DNA from: Phycisphaerales bacterium
GTDB taxonomy: Bacteria; Planctomycetota; Phycisphaerae; UBA1845
Assembly (NCBI GenBank): GCA_020639115.1
Contig: JACKHG010000004.1
Coordinates: 1-64,000, forward strand
Length of the DNA: 64,000 bases
Direction of reading: 5' to 3'
A program made the translations under genes and the position numbers. Shown one piece after another: positions 16,401-24,300 of this stretch. The notes beneath the pieces are model-generated. The model was given only the letters and a program-made list of their open reading frames with translations, ran no database searches and was not told the DNA's origin. The first letter of the stretch is position 1, and each line of letters opens with the position of its first letter.

Positions 16401-16517
16401 CGGTTCAGCCGCGTGGGCCCGCTCGAACAGTTCCGTGCCCAGCTCCCGGCAGCGCTGCTCCGTCGCGCGCGTCGAGCGCAGCTCCGGCAGCGTGCCCCTC
16501 GTCAGCGTTGCAATCAC
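13449..16517 (-). CDS. putA: Bifunctional proline dehydrogenase / pyrroline-5-carboxylate dehydrogenase
   Basis: 1022 residues. Oxidises proline to glutamate in two steps. Residues about 130-440 are the FAD-dependent PRODH barrel (ANISIKLSALDPSF, VNIDMEQYRYRDLTL, IRLVKGAYWD, YCPYGDLL). Residues about 500-990 are the NAD-dependent aldehyde dehydrogenase (TPWDFPMAML, catalytic Cys804 in FSGQKCTACSR, EEIFGPVLVV). There is no N-terminal DNA-binding domain, so it is not an autoregulating PutA. The usual Glu of AExGGxN is Asp in LDAGAKN. The start is GTG and overlaps the stop of the AddA nuclease frame (GTGA), so it looks translationally coupled to addBA, an odd partnership. Confidence 0.93.
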   Translation of the reverse strand: MIATLTRGTLPELRSTRATEQRCRELGTELFERAHAAEPRIWQRAWWERRMLEFTSADMRMQTQLFRFMEALPHMRDDADIARHLQEYLDADTLRDHLSLRFATMFRDPHGLFGRCVGGVVRQAAFQMAHSFITGTNTREAIAFAERLRDRCMAFTLDVLGEATISERSADTAGAVYLELIESLGAAAAQWPGVGLIDTGRRGPMPRANISIKLSALDPSFNPVDPEGVYRRVGGRLRPLLDRARELGVFVNIDMEQYRYRDLTLDFFKRLLSEPAYRDWPDIGIVVQAYLRDAEDDLRGLLDWVHERGTEIAIRLVKGAYWDTETTHAVRWNTAIPVWTRKWESDACYEQLTRIMLEHADAIRPAFASHNVRSLAHVMAVAEELGLTARDYELQMLAGMGDPLKTAVVGMGRCLRIYCPYGDLLKGMAYLIRRLLENTSNDSFLKQGFGERGAYDRLLANPAEAQPPSAVPPVRRYADTFEDEGMLEFTNAVNSSFGSAATRAQMDRALAAARSHLPRTCPLLIGGERVDSGPWIESHNPANPEEIIGRAVRGSAGHADRAVAAAHRALPQWSRTSPAQRADILRRAAELIEQRRFELAAWLVLEIGKTPQQADAEITESIDYCNYHAALVERMGLRPRRRNVPGEDNVLIYDPCGVCACITPWDFPMAMLAGMATAALGAGNTVVVKPSSKATVAAANLVDLLHAAGVPMDALNYVSGDGEAVGTHLAEHPDVHVVAFNGSRTAALAVAAAAAPIRPNQDHFKRTILDAGAKNAIIVDHDVDIDEAVAGVLESAFAFSGQKCTACSRVIVLADIHDAFCARLAESAQVMAIGSPEDPATVIGPVIDQAARQAIADYIAEGRTTATVLFEAAAERLPRAGHYVAPIILTDVDPRSRLAREEIFGPVLVVLRAADFDHALALANDGMYALTGGLYSRSPAHIERARWEFRVGNLYINRRITGSQVDVQPYGGMRLSGDGARLGGPDYLRQFCRPRTISENTLRHGLTGAADAETPQPAATTH

Positions 16518-17105
16518 GCGTCAGACTCCTGGTGCGTCACGATGCGCCGGCCATGGAGAAATACCAGGTGCGTGGCCGCCACCGGGCGGCGATGGATCTC
16601 TCGCACCGCCCGCGCATACAGCCCCACCTGCGCGGCGTACTCCGCCGCGCGGTCCGCCACCGCCTCGGGCCGGACCCGGTCCGTCTTGAAGTCGATGATT
16701 TCGATCGCCGTGGGCATGACCACCAGACCATCCACCACGCCCCGGATGAGCACGCGGTCGGTGTCGTCACCGCCGACGGTCGGGTCGAACGTCTCCGGCG
16801 GCGCCGTCGCGAGAAACATCCACTCGCGATGGTACCCGTCGCCGGCGGACCGCACGCGCTGTCCCAACTCGGTCGCGAAAAACCACGCCAGGTCCGCGAC
16901 CGCGATGAGCGCGGCATCCTCCGGCGCAAGCACACCGGACGCCACGAGCCGCTCGACCTCCGTCCGCACAGCCGCCTCGTCGACGACCTCGCTTAACCGC
17001 ATGAATTGTAGCGCCCGATGCACAGCCTGCCCGCGGCGGATTGCCTGGTCGCGGTCGGCGGCGGAACCGGCGTGCCGGGGCCACCGCAACTGCCGGCTCC
17101 TCCGC
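16514..17105 (-). pseudogene. addA: AddA C-terminal nuclease domain, out of frame with the helicase part
   Basis: This frame continues AddA after an apparent single frameshift. It shows RRGQAVHRALQFM, the conserved G-x-A-x-H motif at the entry of the nuclease domain, and the PD-(D/E)xK core GVVDGLVV...IEIIDFKTDRV followed by YAAQVGLYARAV, as in the C-terminal nuclease of AddA/RecB. There is an internal ATG at 17002 but no ribosome site, and a start there would drop the G-x-A-x-H motif. Either a sequence error or a real mutation separates it from 17106-20216. It could also be reached by ribosomal frameshifting. Its stop overlaps the putA start. Confidence 0.75.
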
Positions 17106-20100
17106 CTAGCCGACTTGCGGCAGTCGCCGCACAGCGCTGGCCGCCCGCGCGACGGGAATGGAGGACAGGGCAAGATGGGGATAGACGAAGCCGAGACGGT
17201 CGATGAGTGCCTCCGCCTCCGCGGGCGATGGCGATCGCGGCTCGTCCTTCGGCAGCGGGCCAAGCTGTGCTACCGCCGCCCGCAGTGGCTGGGTCCGGGC
17301 GGGCGCGACGTCCGCCAGTGACCACGCCGCGATCGTGTCGGCGTCGTAGGTGCGGCAGGCGAACAGGCAGGCGTCGGTCGGCCGAGCCTCGTCGTCCCAG
17401 CAGACCGCCCCGGCCGGCATGCTGCCCTGGGCGGTGATCAGCCAGTGCAGCGGGCTACGCGCCGCGAGCAGCCGCAGCGGTCCGACCGCACCGCTGCCGG
17501 CCTCGGCCATCTGGCGGAGGCGGGTGAGCGTGGTGCCACGTTCGGTGCCGACGAGGATGAGGCGCTCGCGGGCCCGCGTCATCGCCACGTACCAGACGCG
17601 CAGTTCCTCCGCCAGGGATGCTTCCAGCACCGCCCGGCCGCACCAGCGATGCAGAGCCGTCGGATACTCCAGCAGCCGGTCGCGATCGACGGCCTTGATG
17701 CCGATGCCCACCTGCCGGTCGTAGAGAAACCGGCCGCTGGTGTCCGCCAAGTTGAACTGCCGGCCGGCCTCGGCTGCGAAGACGATCGGAAACTCGAGCC
17801 CCTTCGCCCGATGGATGCTCAGGATGCGTACCGAGTTGCCGACTTCGCCGAGTCCGGCGGGTGCGGCCAGTTCCTCGCCCTCAGCCTGGAGGGTCTCGAT
17901 GAATCTGAGGAAGCGGCGCAGGCCCTGGCGACGAAACGCGCCGAACTGACGGGCGCGCTCGTGCAGTGCCACGAGGTTCGCGCGGCGCTGCTCGCCCTGG
18001 CGCCACCCGCCGACCTGCGCGAGGTACCCGGTCTGCCGGTAGATCGACCAGATCACGTCGGCCAGCGGTTGCTCGCGCATCGCCCGGCGATGGCGTTCGA
18101 TCTGCCGCAGCAGGCCGTTGAGCTTCGTGCGCAGCGCTGCGTCGGCGCCCTGCTCGGCGTAGGTGAGCACGGCCTCGTGAAAATCGCAGCGCCGGTTGTG
18201 GGCGCGGAGTTGCGCTAGTTCGTCCGCACTGAACGGTTCGCCGAGGATGCCGCTGCGCAGCACGGCCGCCAGCGGGATGTCCTGCTGCATGTTGTCCAGT
18301 ACCGCGAGCAGCGCGAGCACGTCGCGCACCTCGCGGGCGTCGAACAACCCCGCGCCCGCGTCGGTCCAGGTGGGAATGCCCATCTGCCGCAGCATGTTCG
18401 CCAGCGGCGCGGCGCTGTGCTTCGTCGAGCGGAGCAGCACGCAGATGTCGCCGTAGCGCAATGGACGCTGTCCGTCCCCTTCGGCGACCTGCGTGCCCGC
18501 GGCCATCAGCTCCTGGATCCGCTGGCCGATGAGGTGCCCCTCGCGCTCGACGCCGCCCCACTGCGTGGGATCGGATGGATCGACGAAGCGCTGCTCGCCG
18601 TCGTCGTCCGCGTCGTCTTCCACCGCTTCCGTGTCGCGCTCGAGCACGTGCAGTTCGACGCGTTCGCCGCGCGGCGTCTCTTCGGACGGCGGGTGCAGTT
18701 CGGCGTGCGCGTCGTAGGCGATGCCGCCGAGGTCGGCGCGCATCAGCGGCCGGAACACCGCGTTCACCGCGTCGAGGATGGCCCGATGGCTTCGATAATT
18801 CCGCTGCAGATCGATGCAGACGCCGCCAACGCCGGCGCGCAGGTCGGCGGCGCGCTGGATGAACATCGCCGGCTCCGCGAGGCGGAAGCGGTAGATGCTC
18901 TGCTTGACGTCGCCCACCGTGAAGAGGTTGCCACCGACGCCGCCGTCATCGCCCGCGCGGCTCACGGCTGCCAGGATGTGCGCCTGCAGCGGGTTGATGT
19001 CCTGGTACTCGTCCACCAGCACGTGCTTGAACCGCCGCCGCAGCGTCGTGCGCACGCTGGCGTCATCGCGCAGCAGGTTGAACGCGTAGCGCTCGAGATC
19101 GGCGAAATCCATTACGCCCAGCGCCCGCTTCATCGTCGCGTACTCGTCGAAAAACGCCCGCGTGATATCGACGAGCGTCTCCTGGTACGGCGCCGTCCGC
19201 TTCAGGTCGTTCACGATGTCGAGCGGTCCGCGCTTGCAGAGCTGCTTCTGCAGCCGCTTTTTCAGCAGCTTTTCGTTGACTTCGTTGAACAGGTCGCGGG
19301 CGCAGTCGCGCTCCGCGACGATCTCCTCGGGCGTTTCCTTCTTGAGCCGAGGCGAGCCCTTCGTGCTGAACTGCAGCGCCCCGATCTCGGTGCGCACGTC
19401 CTCCCACTCCTCGGGATCGTCCAGGCGCTGGCGCCAGATGGGCAGGGCCTCCGCGTAGTTCAGCAGCAGATCGCCGTAGAATTTGCCGGCTGGGTAGCGC
19501 TTCGTGATGATCTCCGCGACCTGCCGGCAGTGCTCGCCCTGCCGGTCGAGTTCCGCGCAGATGGCCCGCCGCGTCTCGTCCAGCACCTCCTCGACGCGCT
19601 GCGGCGAGGTATCGCGCGCGTGCGCGAGCCATGCGTCCGGCTCGTCCAGGCTCGCGACGAACGCAGCCAGCCGCAGCACAAACTCGCCGATGCCGCGGTC
19701 GTAGCCCAGGCCGTAGTCGTCGATGAGCCGGCGGAATCGCTCGGCCAGTTCGTCGCCGCCGCGGTAAAGCCGGTCGAAGACCGCTTCAAGCGCTTCCTGC
19801 CGCAACAGGCGCGCCTCGTCGCCGTCGAGGAGCTGCGCCGTTGCATCCACGCCCACGCGATCGAACCAGCGGCGCACCATCCACAGGCAGAACGCGTGGA
19901 GCGTCGAGACCTGCGCGGTGTCGATCAGGGCGAGTTGGGCCCGCAAGCGCGCGTTGCCCGGATCCGCGGCGTAGCGCTCGCGCAGCACGCGGCTGATGCG
20001 CTCCTTCATCTCGCCCGCGGCGGCCTCGGTGAAGGTCACGACGAGCAGGCCGTCGGCGTCGCAGCGGTGGGCGTCCGGCGCGGCGCAGATCAGGTGCGCG

Positions 20101-20216
20101 CAGCGCTGCGCGAGCACCGCGGTCTTGCCCGAGCCCGCCGCCGCCGACACCAGGACACTGCGATCGACCGTCGCGATCGCCCGCTGCTGCTCCGGGGTGA
20201 AGATGATCGTGGCCAT
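17106..20216 (-). CDS. addA: AddA (RexA) helicase-nuclease, helicase part, frameshifted before the nuclease
   Basis: 1036 residues up to a premature TAG. This is an ATP-dependent UvrD/RecB-type helicase of the AddAB double-strand-break resection complex. Walker A AAAGSGKT is residues 25-32, VSTLHAFC and LVDEYQDINPLQ are further helicase motifs, and QRNYRSH, ILSIHRAKGLEFPIVF and VAMTRARERL close the ATPase. The start at 20216 overlaps the addB stop (TGATG); an open frame upstream only mirrors addB. The nuclease domain follows in another frame (16514-17105), with the shift somewhere near 17045-17110. If real, the complex would keep only the AddB nuclease. Confidence 0.92.
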   Translation of the reverse strand: MATIIFTPEQQRAIATVDRSVLVSAAAGSGKTAVLAQRCAHLICAAPDAHRCDADGLLVVTFTEAAAGEMKERISRVLRERYAADPGNARLRAQLALIDTAQVSTLHAFCLWMVRRWFDRVGVDATAQLLDGDEARLLRQEALEAVFDRLYRGGDELAERFRRLIDDYGLGYDRGIGEFVLRLAAFVASLDEPDAWLAHARDTSPQRVEEVLDETRRAICAELDRQGEHCRQVAEIITKRYPAGKFYGDLLLNYAEALPIWRQRLDDPEEWEDVRTEIGALQFSTKGSPRLKKETPEEIVAERDCARDLFNEVNEKLLKKRLQKQLCKRGPLDIVNDLKRTAPYQETLVDITRAFFDEYATMKRALGVMDFADLERYAFNLLRDDASVRTTLRRRFKHVLVDEYQDINPLQAHILAAVSRAGDDGGVGGNLFTVGDVKQSIYRFRLAEPAMFIQRAADLRAGVGGVCIDLQRNYRSHRAILDAVNAVFRPLMRADLGGIAYDAHAELHPPSEETPRGERVELHVLERDTEAVEDDADDDGEQRFVDPSDPTQWGGVEREGHLIGQRIQELMAAGTQVAEGDGQRPLRYGDICVLLRSTKHSAAPLANMLRQMGIPTWTDAGAGLFDAREVRDVLALLAVLDNMQQDIPLAAVLRSGILGEPFSADELAQLRAHNRRCDFHEAVLTYAEQGADAALRTKLNGLLRQIERHRRAMREQPLADVIWSIYRQTGYLAQVGGWRQGEQRRANLVALHERARQFGAFRRQGLRRFLRFIETLQAEGEELAAPAGLGEVGNSVRILSIHRAKGLEFPIVFAAEAGRQFNLADTSGRFLYDRQVGIGIKAVDRDRLLEYPTALHRWCGRAVLEASLAEELRVWYVAMTRARERLILVGTERGTTLTRLRQMAEAGSGAVGPLRLLAARSPLHWLITAQGSMPAGAVCWDDEARPTDACLFACRTYDADTIAAWSLADVAPARTQPLRAAVAQLGPLPKDEPRSPSPAEAEALIDRLGFVYPHLALSSIPVARAASAVRRLPQVG

Positions 20217-23200
20217 CAGCCCTCGCCCTCCACCCGGTCGAGCACCTCGCCGCGCTTGAGCGCCTCGAGGTGACGCATGCCCGGATCGCCGAATTCGAAG
20301 CGGCACACCGCGCGCATGTCGCACCAGTGGCACGGCGAGAAATCCCTCAGCCGGTAGGGTGACACCGCGACGTCGCCGTCGAGCACGCCGTCCGCCAGCG
20401 CGCCGAGTTGCCGGCGGGTGTGCCGCAGCAGGGCCTGGAACTGGCCCGCGGTTGCCGCGTCGGTGCGGTCGACGTGCCCGAGTGACCCGTCCTGCTTGAG
20501 AAATACCTTGAAGACCTTCGCCCACCCGCTCGCGGGCAGGTCGCGTTCGAGCAGCGGAAGGCGCGACGCATCCACGATGCCACGCGGGGTGAACTCCTCC
20601 GGACCCGCGTCCGCCGCGACGTCGTCGGGCGAATCGACCGCGCGGTACTTGCGCAGCAGGCTCACGTAGAACGCCCCCACCGGAATGATCGCCCGCCCGG
20701 CGACGGTCTCGCCCCGCTCCGCCAGCGCCAAGAGGTAGCCCAGAAGCTGCAGCGACAACCCGTGATACACCCAGGTCAGATCGAGCCGCTTGTCCCGCGT
20801 GCGCTTGTAGTCCACGACCACGCCGATGAGTTCGCCGGCGACCTCCGCCAGGTCGATGCGGTCGATCACGCCGCGCACGAGGACGCGCCGCCCGCGGGGC
20901 GTCGCGATCTCCAGCGGCGCCATGCTCTGCGGATCGTTGGGAAAACCGTACTTCCGCTCGGCCGCGCGCGGCACGAAGTGCCCGCCGGCAGCCACCCGCC
21001 GCTGACTCTGCACGACCGCATTCAGATCGTGCGCACTGCGCTGCAGCAGGTAGGCGTCGCGGGCGCTGCCCGTCTCGCCCAGCCGCTGCAGCTCGCCGGC
21101 GACCTTCTCGGCGCACCGCTCGAGCCGCGGCAGGATGTCCGCGTCGCTGATATCGTTGAACCGCTCGTCGCGAGCGATGCAGTCGTTGAGGTAATCCTCG
21201 AGAATCGCGTGGTGCACGGTGCCGACGTCTGTCGCCTTCAGGTCGGCCTCGCGCCGCAGACGCAAACGCAGGCCGAACCGCGCGAACCGCTGGAACGGAC
21301 ACGCGGCGTAGCTCTCCAGCTCGGAGACGCTGGCGGTGTAGGGCGAATTCGTGATCGCTTCGACCGCATCCGTCGACAGGTGCGCGCGGTTCTCGAAGAT
21401 CAGCGCCTGCACCGCGTGACCAAGGACGCCGCGAAGGTTGTCCGTGCCGCGCGCCACCGCGTAGACGTCGTTCCACTTCGTCCGCCGCGCCGCGTCAACG
21501 GCTGCACCGGCCACGCGGCGTCCGAACTCCAGGGTCAGCGCTGACGCGAGGTCCCGCGGCGTCCAGAGCGGCCACGACTGCCCGCTTTGCGCCGGCTCCT
21601 CGATGTGCCGCTCATCCATGGCCGGCAGCGCCCGCCGCAGGTCGCCGAGGTAGCTCGAAGGCCGCAGCGGTTTGCCGTCCTCGTCCGCCAGCGCACACGT
21701 GATGAGCAGCTTTGCGCTCGCCCGCGTCACCGCGACGTAGGCGAGCATCCGCTCGTCGAGCACGCGCTGCCGCCGCGTTACGCCGACGTGCACGTGCCCG
21801 GCAGCCAGGGCCGTGCGATCCTCGTCGTTGAGCACGACGTCTTCGGCCGCCAGCGCTGGAAAAGTCCCTTCGTTGAAGCCGATGAGGATCGAGACGCGGA
21901 TGTCCGGGTGCCGGCTGCGCTCGATCGAACCGACCAGCACCTGGTCCACCGTGGGCGGGATAAGTCCCAGCGTCAGTTCGGCGAGCCCGGCCTCCACGAT
22001 CGCCGCGAGGTCGGCTGGGTCGAGCACCTCCGCCCCCAGCGCGGAGCCCAGGTCGTCGAGGAAGGCGTTGACCGCGTCGAGCGCCTGGTGATGCTCCGCC
22101 GCGTGCTCCACCTCGCCGTCGTCCTCCGCCCGCTGCGTCCACGCGGCGATCGTCGCCTCCACGTCGGCGCGGGCGAGTACGCCACGGAACACGTCGGCCC
22201 AGTCCGCACCCGTGCGCGCGTCCGCCGCGCCGCAGAACGGACCCAGGACCTCGACGACGCGCCGCCGCGACGTGTTGACTCTTGCGACCCGCGCGGCGTC
22301 GTGCGAATCCAGCTCGTCGTGCCGCCGCTCCCTCGCCGAATAGGTCCAATCGCTGCCCGTCCACGCGGCGGGGCCGGCCAGGCCGTACGCGAGGATGTAG
22401 TTTTCCAGAGCGTCCGCATCCGCCGCCGCGAGCCCGAGGAGGTCGGTCTTGAGCACGAGCCGCATCGGCTCGAGCCCCGCGCCGCTCGCGGCCACCGCAG
22501 CCGCCCCGCGCAGTAACTCGACCAGTGGATGATGCGCGAGCGATCGGCGCCGATCGATGAAGTACGGGATATCCCGTTCGCCGAGCGCCGCCGTGAGCAG
22601 ATCGTGGTACGCCGTCAGATCGCGACACACGATCGCGACGTCGCGGTAGCGCAGCGGCGCCTCGGCGCGGCGCACGAGCTTGCGCACCTGTGCGACGGCG
22701 AATTCGACCTCCGTGCGCCGATCGGGCGTTTCGACGAAACACACGTCCGGAACCTTGGGGTTCGATGCCGACGCACTCGTGGTTGGGACTTCCTTACCGA
22801 AGTTGGCCTCGAGCTCAGCCAGTTGCCGGCTCGCGGCATAACGCGGCGGCACCGCAGGCTCGAGAAGTGCGGGCGCGTCGACGCTGCACCCGGCCTCGAT
22901 GAGCCGGCTCCTCAGTCGCAGGTAGTTGCGCAGCGGACGCGCGAAGAGATTGGTCGGCTCGACGTCGCCGGCCCCATCGGCCAGGGTGAAATCGGCGGGA
23001 TCCACCAGGAGCGTCAACTCCACCTGCCCGGCGCGCGCCGCCAGGTCGGTCAGCAGCCCCACTTCCTGCCCGGTAAATCCCGCAAAGCCATCGACCCAGA
23101 AGTGTGCGCCGTCGAAGTCGGTGCAGCGCGGCAGCGCCTCCCGCGCGAGCTGCAGATACTGCGATGGATCGAGCCAGCCGCCCTCGAGGTACTCGAGGTA

Positions 23201-23695
23201 CGCCGAGTAAATCGCCGCGAGATCCGCCAGCTTGTCCCCCTGGCCCGCGTCGTCGTCATCCGCCGCCGATACCCGCAGATCACCCGGCGCGACGTCCTCC
23301 TCGATGAACTCCGCGATGGTCCGGCCCAGCCGGTCGAAGAACCCGGTCAGGCGCTCGACCCGGCGGTAATAGCGCAAGTCGCCCGCGAGCTTGCCCACGA
23401 GCCGGCGCAGCACCATCGCCCGCGCAGCCGGCGACAACGCCCGATGCTCGACCGCACCGCCCGCCGCCAGCACGCGCAGCGCGAGCCGCCGAAAGCTCAG
23501 CACCTCCGCGCGCGCCGTCGCCCGCACCGCGCCGCCCAGCAGCGCCCGCTCCATTTGCAGGCTCGCCTGCTCGGGCACGAGCAATACCAGCCGCGGCCCG
23601 TCCACCGGACTGCGCTGCAGTTCTTCCTGGATCGCCGCCAGACAGTGATGGGTCTTCCCGGTCCCGGCGCGACCAATGATCCACCGCACCGACAT
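20216..23695 (-). CDS. addB: AddB (RexB) helicase-nuclease subunit
   Basis: 1159 residues. Walker A is GRAGTGKT at residues 8-15, unlike RecC-type partners that lost it. The C-terminal third carries a RecB-family nuclease (GVIDRIDLAEV...VVVDYKRTRDKR). Cys residues for an AddB-type Fe-S cluster are visible: one in ESYAACPFQRF and three in the C-terminal CHWCDMRAVC. The protein pairs with AddA to process double-strand breaks for RecA. The stop shares a base with the addA start. The zinc-ribbon gene lies 80 nt upstream on the same strand. Confidence 0.93.
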   Translation of the reverse strand: MSVRWIIGRAGTGKTHHCLAAIQEELQRSPVDGPRLVLLVPEQASLQMERALLGGAVRATARAEVLSFRRLALRVLAAGGAVEHRALSPAARAMVLRRLVGKLAGDLRYYRRVERLTGFFDRLGRTIAEFIEEDVAPGDLRVSAADDDDAGQGDKLADLAAIYSAYLEYLEGGWLDPSQYLQLAREALPRCTDFDGAHFWVDGFAGFTGQEVGLLTDLAARAGQVELTLLVDPADFTLADGAGDVEPTNLFARPLRNYLRLRSRLIEAGCSVDAPALLEPAVPPRYAASRQLAELEANFGKEVPTTSASASNPKVPDVCFVETPDRRTEVEFAVAQVRKLVRRAEAPLRYRDVAIVCRDLTAYHDLLTAALGERDIPYFIDRRRSLAHHPLVELLRGAAAVAASGAGLEPMRLVLKTDLLGLAAADADALENYILAYGLAGPAAWTGSDWTYSARERRHDELDSHDAARVARVNTSRRRVVEVLGPFCGAADARTGADWADVFRGVLARADVEATIAAWTQRAEDDGEVEHAAEHHQALDAVNAFLDDLGSALGAEVLDPADLAAIVEAGLAELTLGLIPPTVDQVLVGSIERSRHPDIRVSILIGFNEGTFPALAAEDVVLNDEDRTALAAGHVHVGVTRRQRVLDERMLAYVAVTRASAKLLITCALADEDGKPLRPSSYLGDLRRALPAMDERHIEEPAQSGQSWPLWTPRDLASALTLEFGRRVAGAAVDAARRTKWNDVYAVARGTDNLRGVLGHAVQALIFENRAHLSTDAVEAITNSPYTASVSELESYAACPFQRFARFGLRLRLRREADLKATDVGTVHHAILEDYLNDCIARDERFNDISDADILPRLERCAEKVAGELQRLGETGSARDAYLLQRSAHDLNAVVQSQRRVAAGGHFVPRAAERKYGFPNDPQSMAPLEIATPRGRRVLVRGVIDRIDLAEVAGELIGVVVDYKRTRDKRLDLTWVYHGLSLQLLGYLLALAERGETVAGRAIIPVGAFYVSLLRKYRAVDSPDDVAADAGPEEFTPRGIVDASRLPLLERDLPASGWAKVFKVFLKQDGSLGHVDRTDAATAGQFQALLRHTRRQLGALADGVLDGDVAVSPYRLRDFSPCHWCDMRAVCRFEFGDPGMRHLEALKRGEVLDRVEGEG

Positions 23696-23775
23696 GTCCG
23701 GGTTCTACGCGAACCCCCCTACCGACGCAAGACGCGCTGGCCTTGGGAGATATCACAGGCGCGCCGGCCGCCGCT

Positions 23776-24174
23776 TCATTCGTCCGACTCGGCTTCCGCC
23801 CGCTTGATCAGCGCCCGGAATCGCGAGCGTTTCGCCGTCTGGCGCACCGCCAGGTACAGGAACATGACGCCAACGATCAGCAGCGGGATCGCGGCCCACA
23901 GGGCCCGGTGCTGACGGCCCACGACGACCGTGTACATGATCCCGAGGCCGGCGGCCAAAGTGAGGAGCCCCAGGAAGAAATTGTCGAAGGGAATGCGGAT
24001 GTCGCGCGGTTGCAGGATGCCGCGCATCCCCAGCGGCCGCGAGTCGTACTGGCCCCCGCACTCCGGGCAGCGCCCCACGACGGGTCGCGTGCGCAGGTTG
24101 TAGCCGCACTCTGCGCAGTGCACGTTGCGCGTGATCCCCCGGTCCTGCTCGATTTCGCGTCCGATCCGCGGCAT
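23776..24174 (-). CDS. Zinc-ribbon membrane protein
   Basis: About 132 residues. The N-terminal zinc ribbon is CAECGYNLR then GRCPECG (CxxC-x(13)-CxxC), the common planctomycete 'rubredoxin-like' module. Two hydrophobic helices follow (FFLGLLTLAAGLGIMYTVV and AAIPLLIVGVMFLYLAV) and then a basic tail (RFRALIKRAEAES). Likely a small inner-membrane protein with its ribbon in the cytoplasm; function unknown. I chose the ATG at 24174 just before the conserved part. An in-frame ATG at 24231 would add 19 residues. No good ribosome site helps decide. It may be the first gene of the addBA-putA transcript. Confidence 0.65.
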   Translation of the reverse strand: MPRIGREIEQDRGITRNVHCAECGYNLRTRPVVGRCPECGGQYDSRPLGMRGILQPRDIRIPFDNFFLGLLTLAAGLGIMYTVVVGRQHRALWAAIPLLIVGVMFLYLAVRQTAKRSRFRALIKRAEAESDE

Positions 24175-24300
24175 GCACGTTGATATCGTGCAGAATGCCC
24201 CCGGCTGCAAGGGCCTCCGCCCGCGCAGCAAAGCGGGCGACCCGCCGCAAAGCCGGGTCGCCCACCGAGGTGTGGAAACGTTGTGGCAACCGCGCCGGCA

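Noticed and set aside
20217..21476. A longer AddA start adding about 420 residues
   Set aside because: The extra residues are an out-of-frame reading of addB. The ATG at 20216 begins the conserved protein and overlaps the addB stop.
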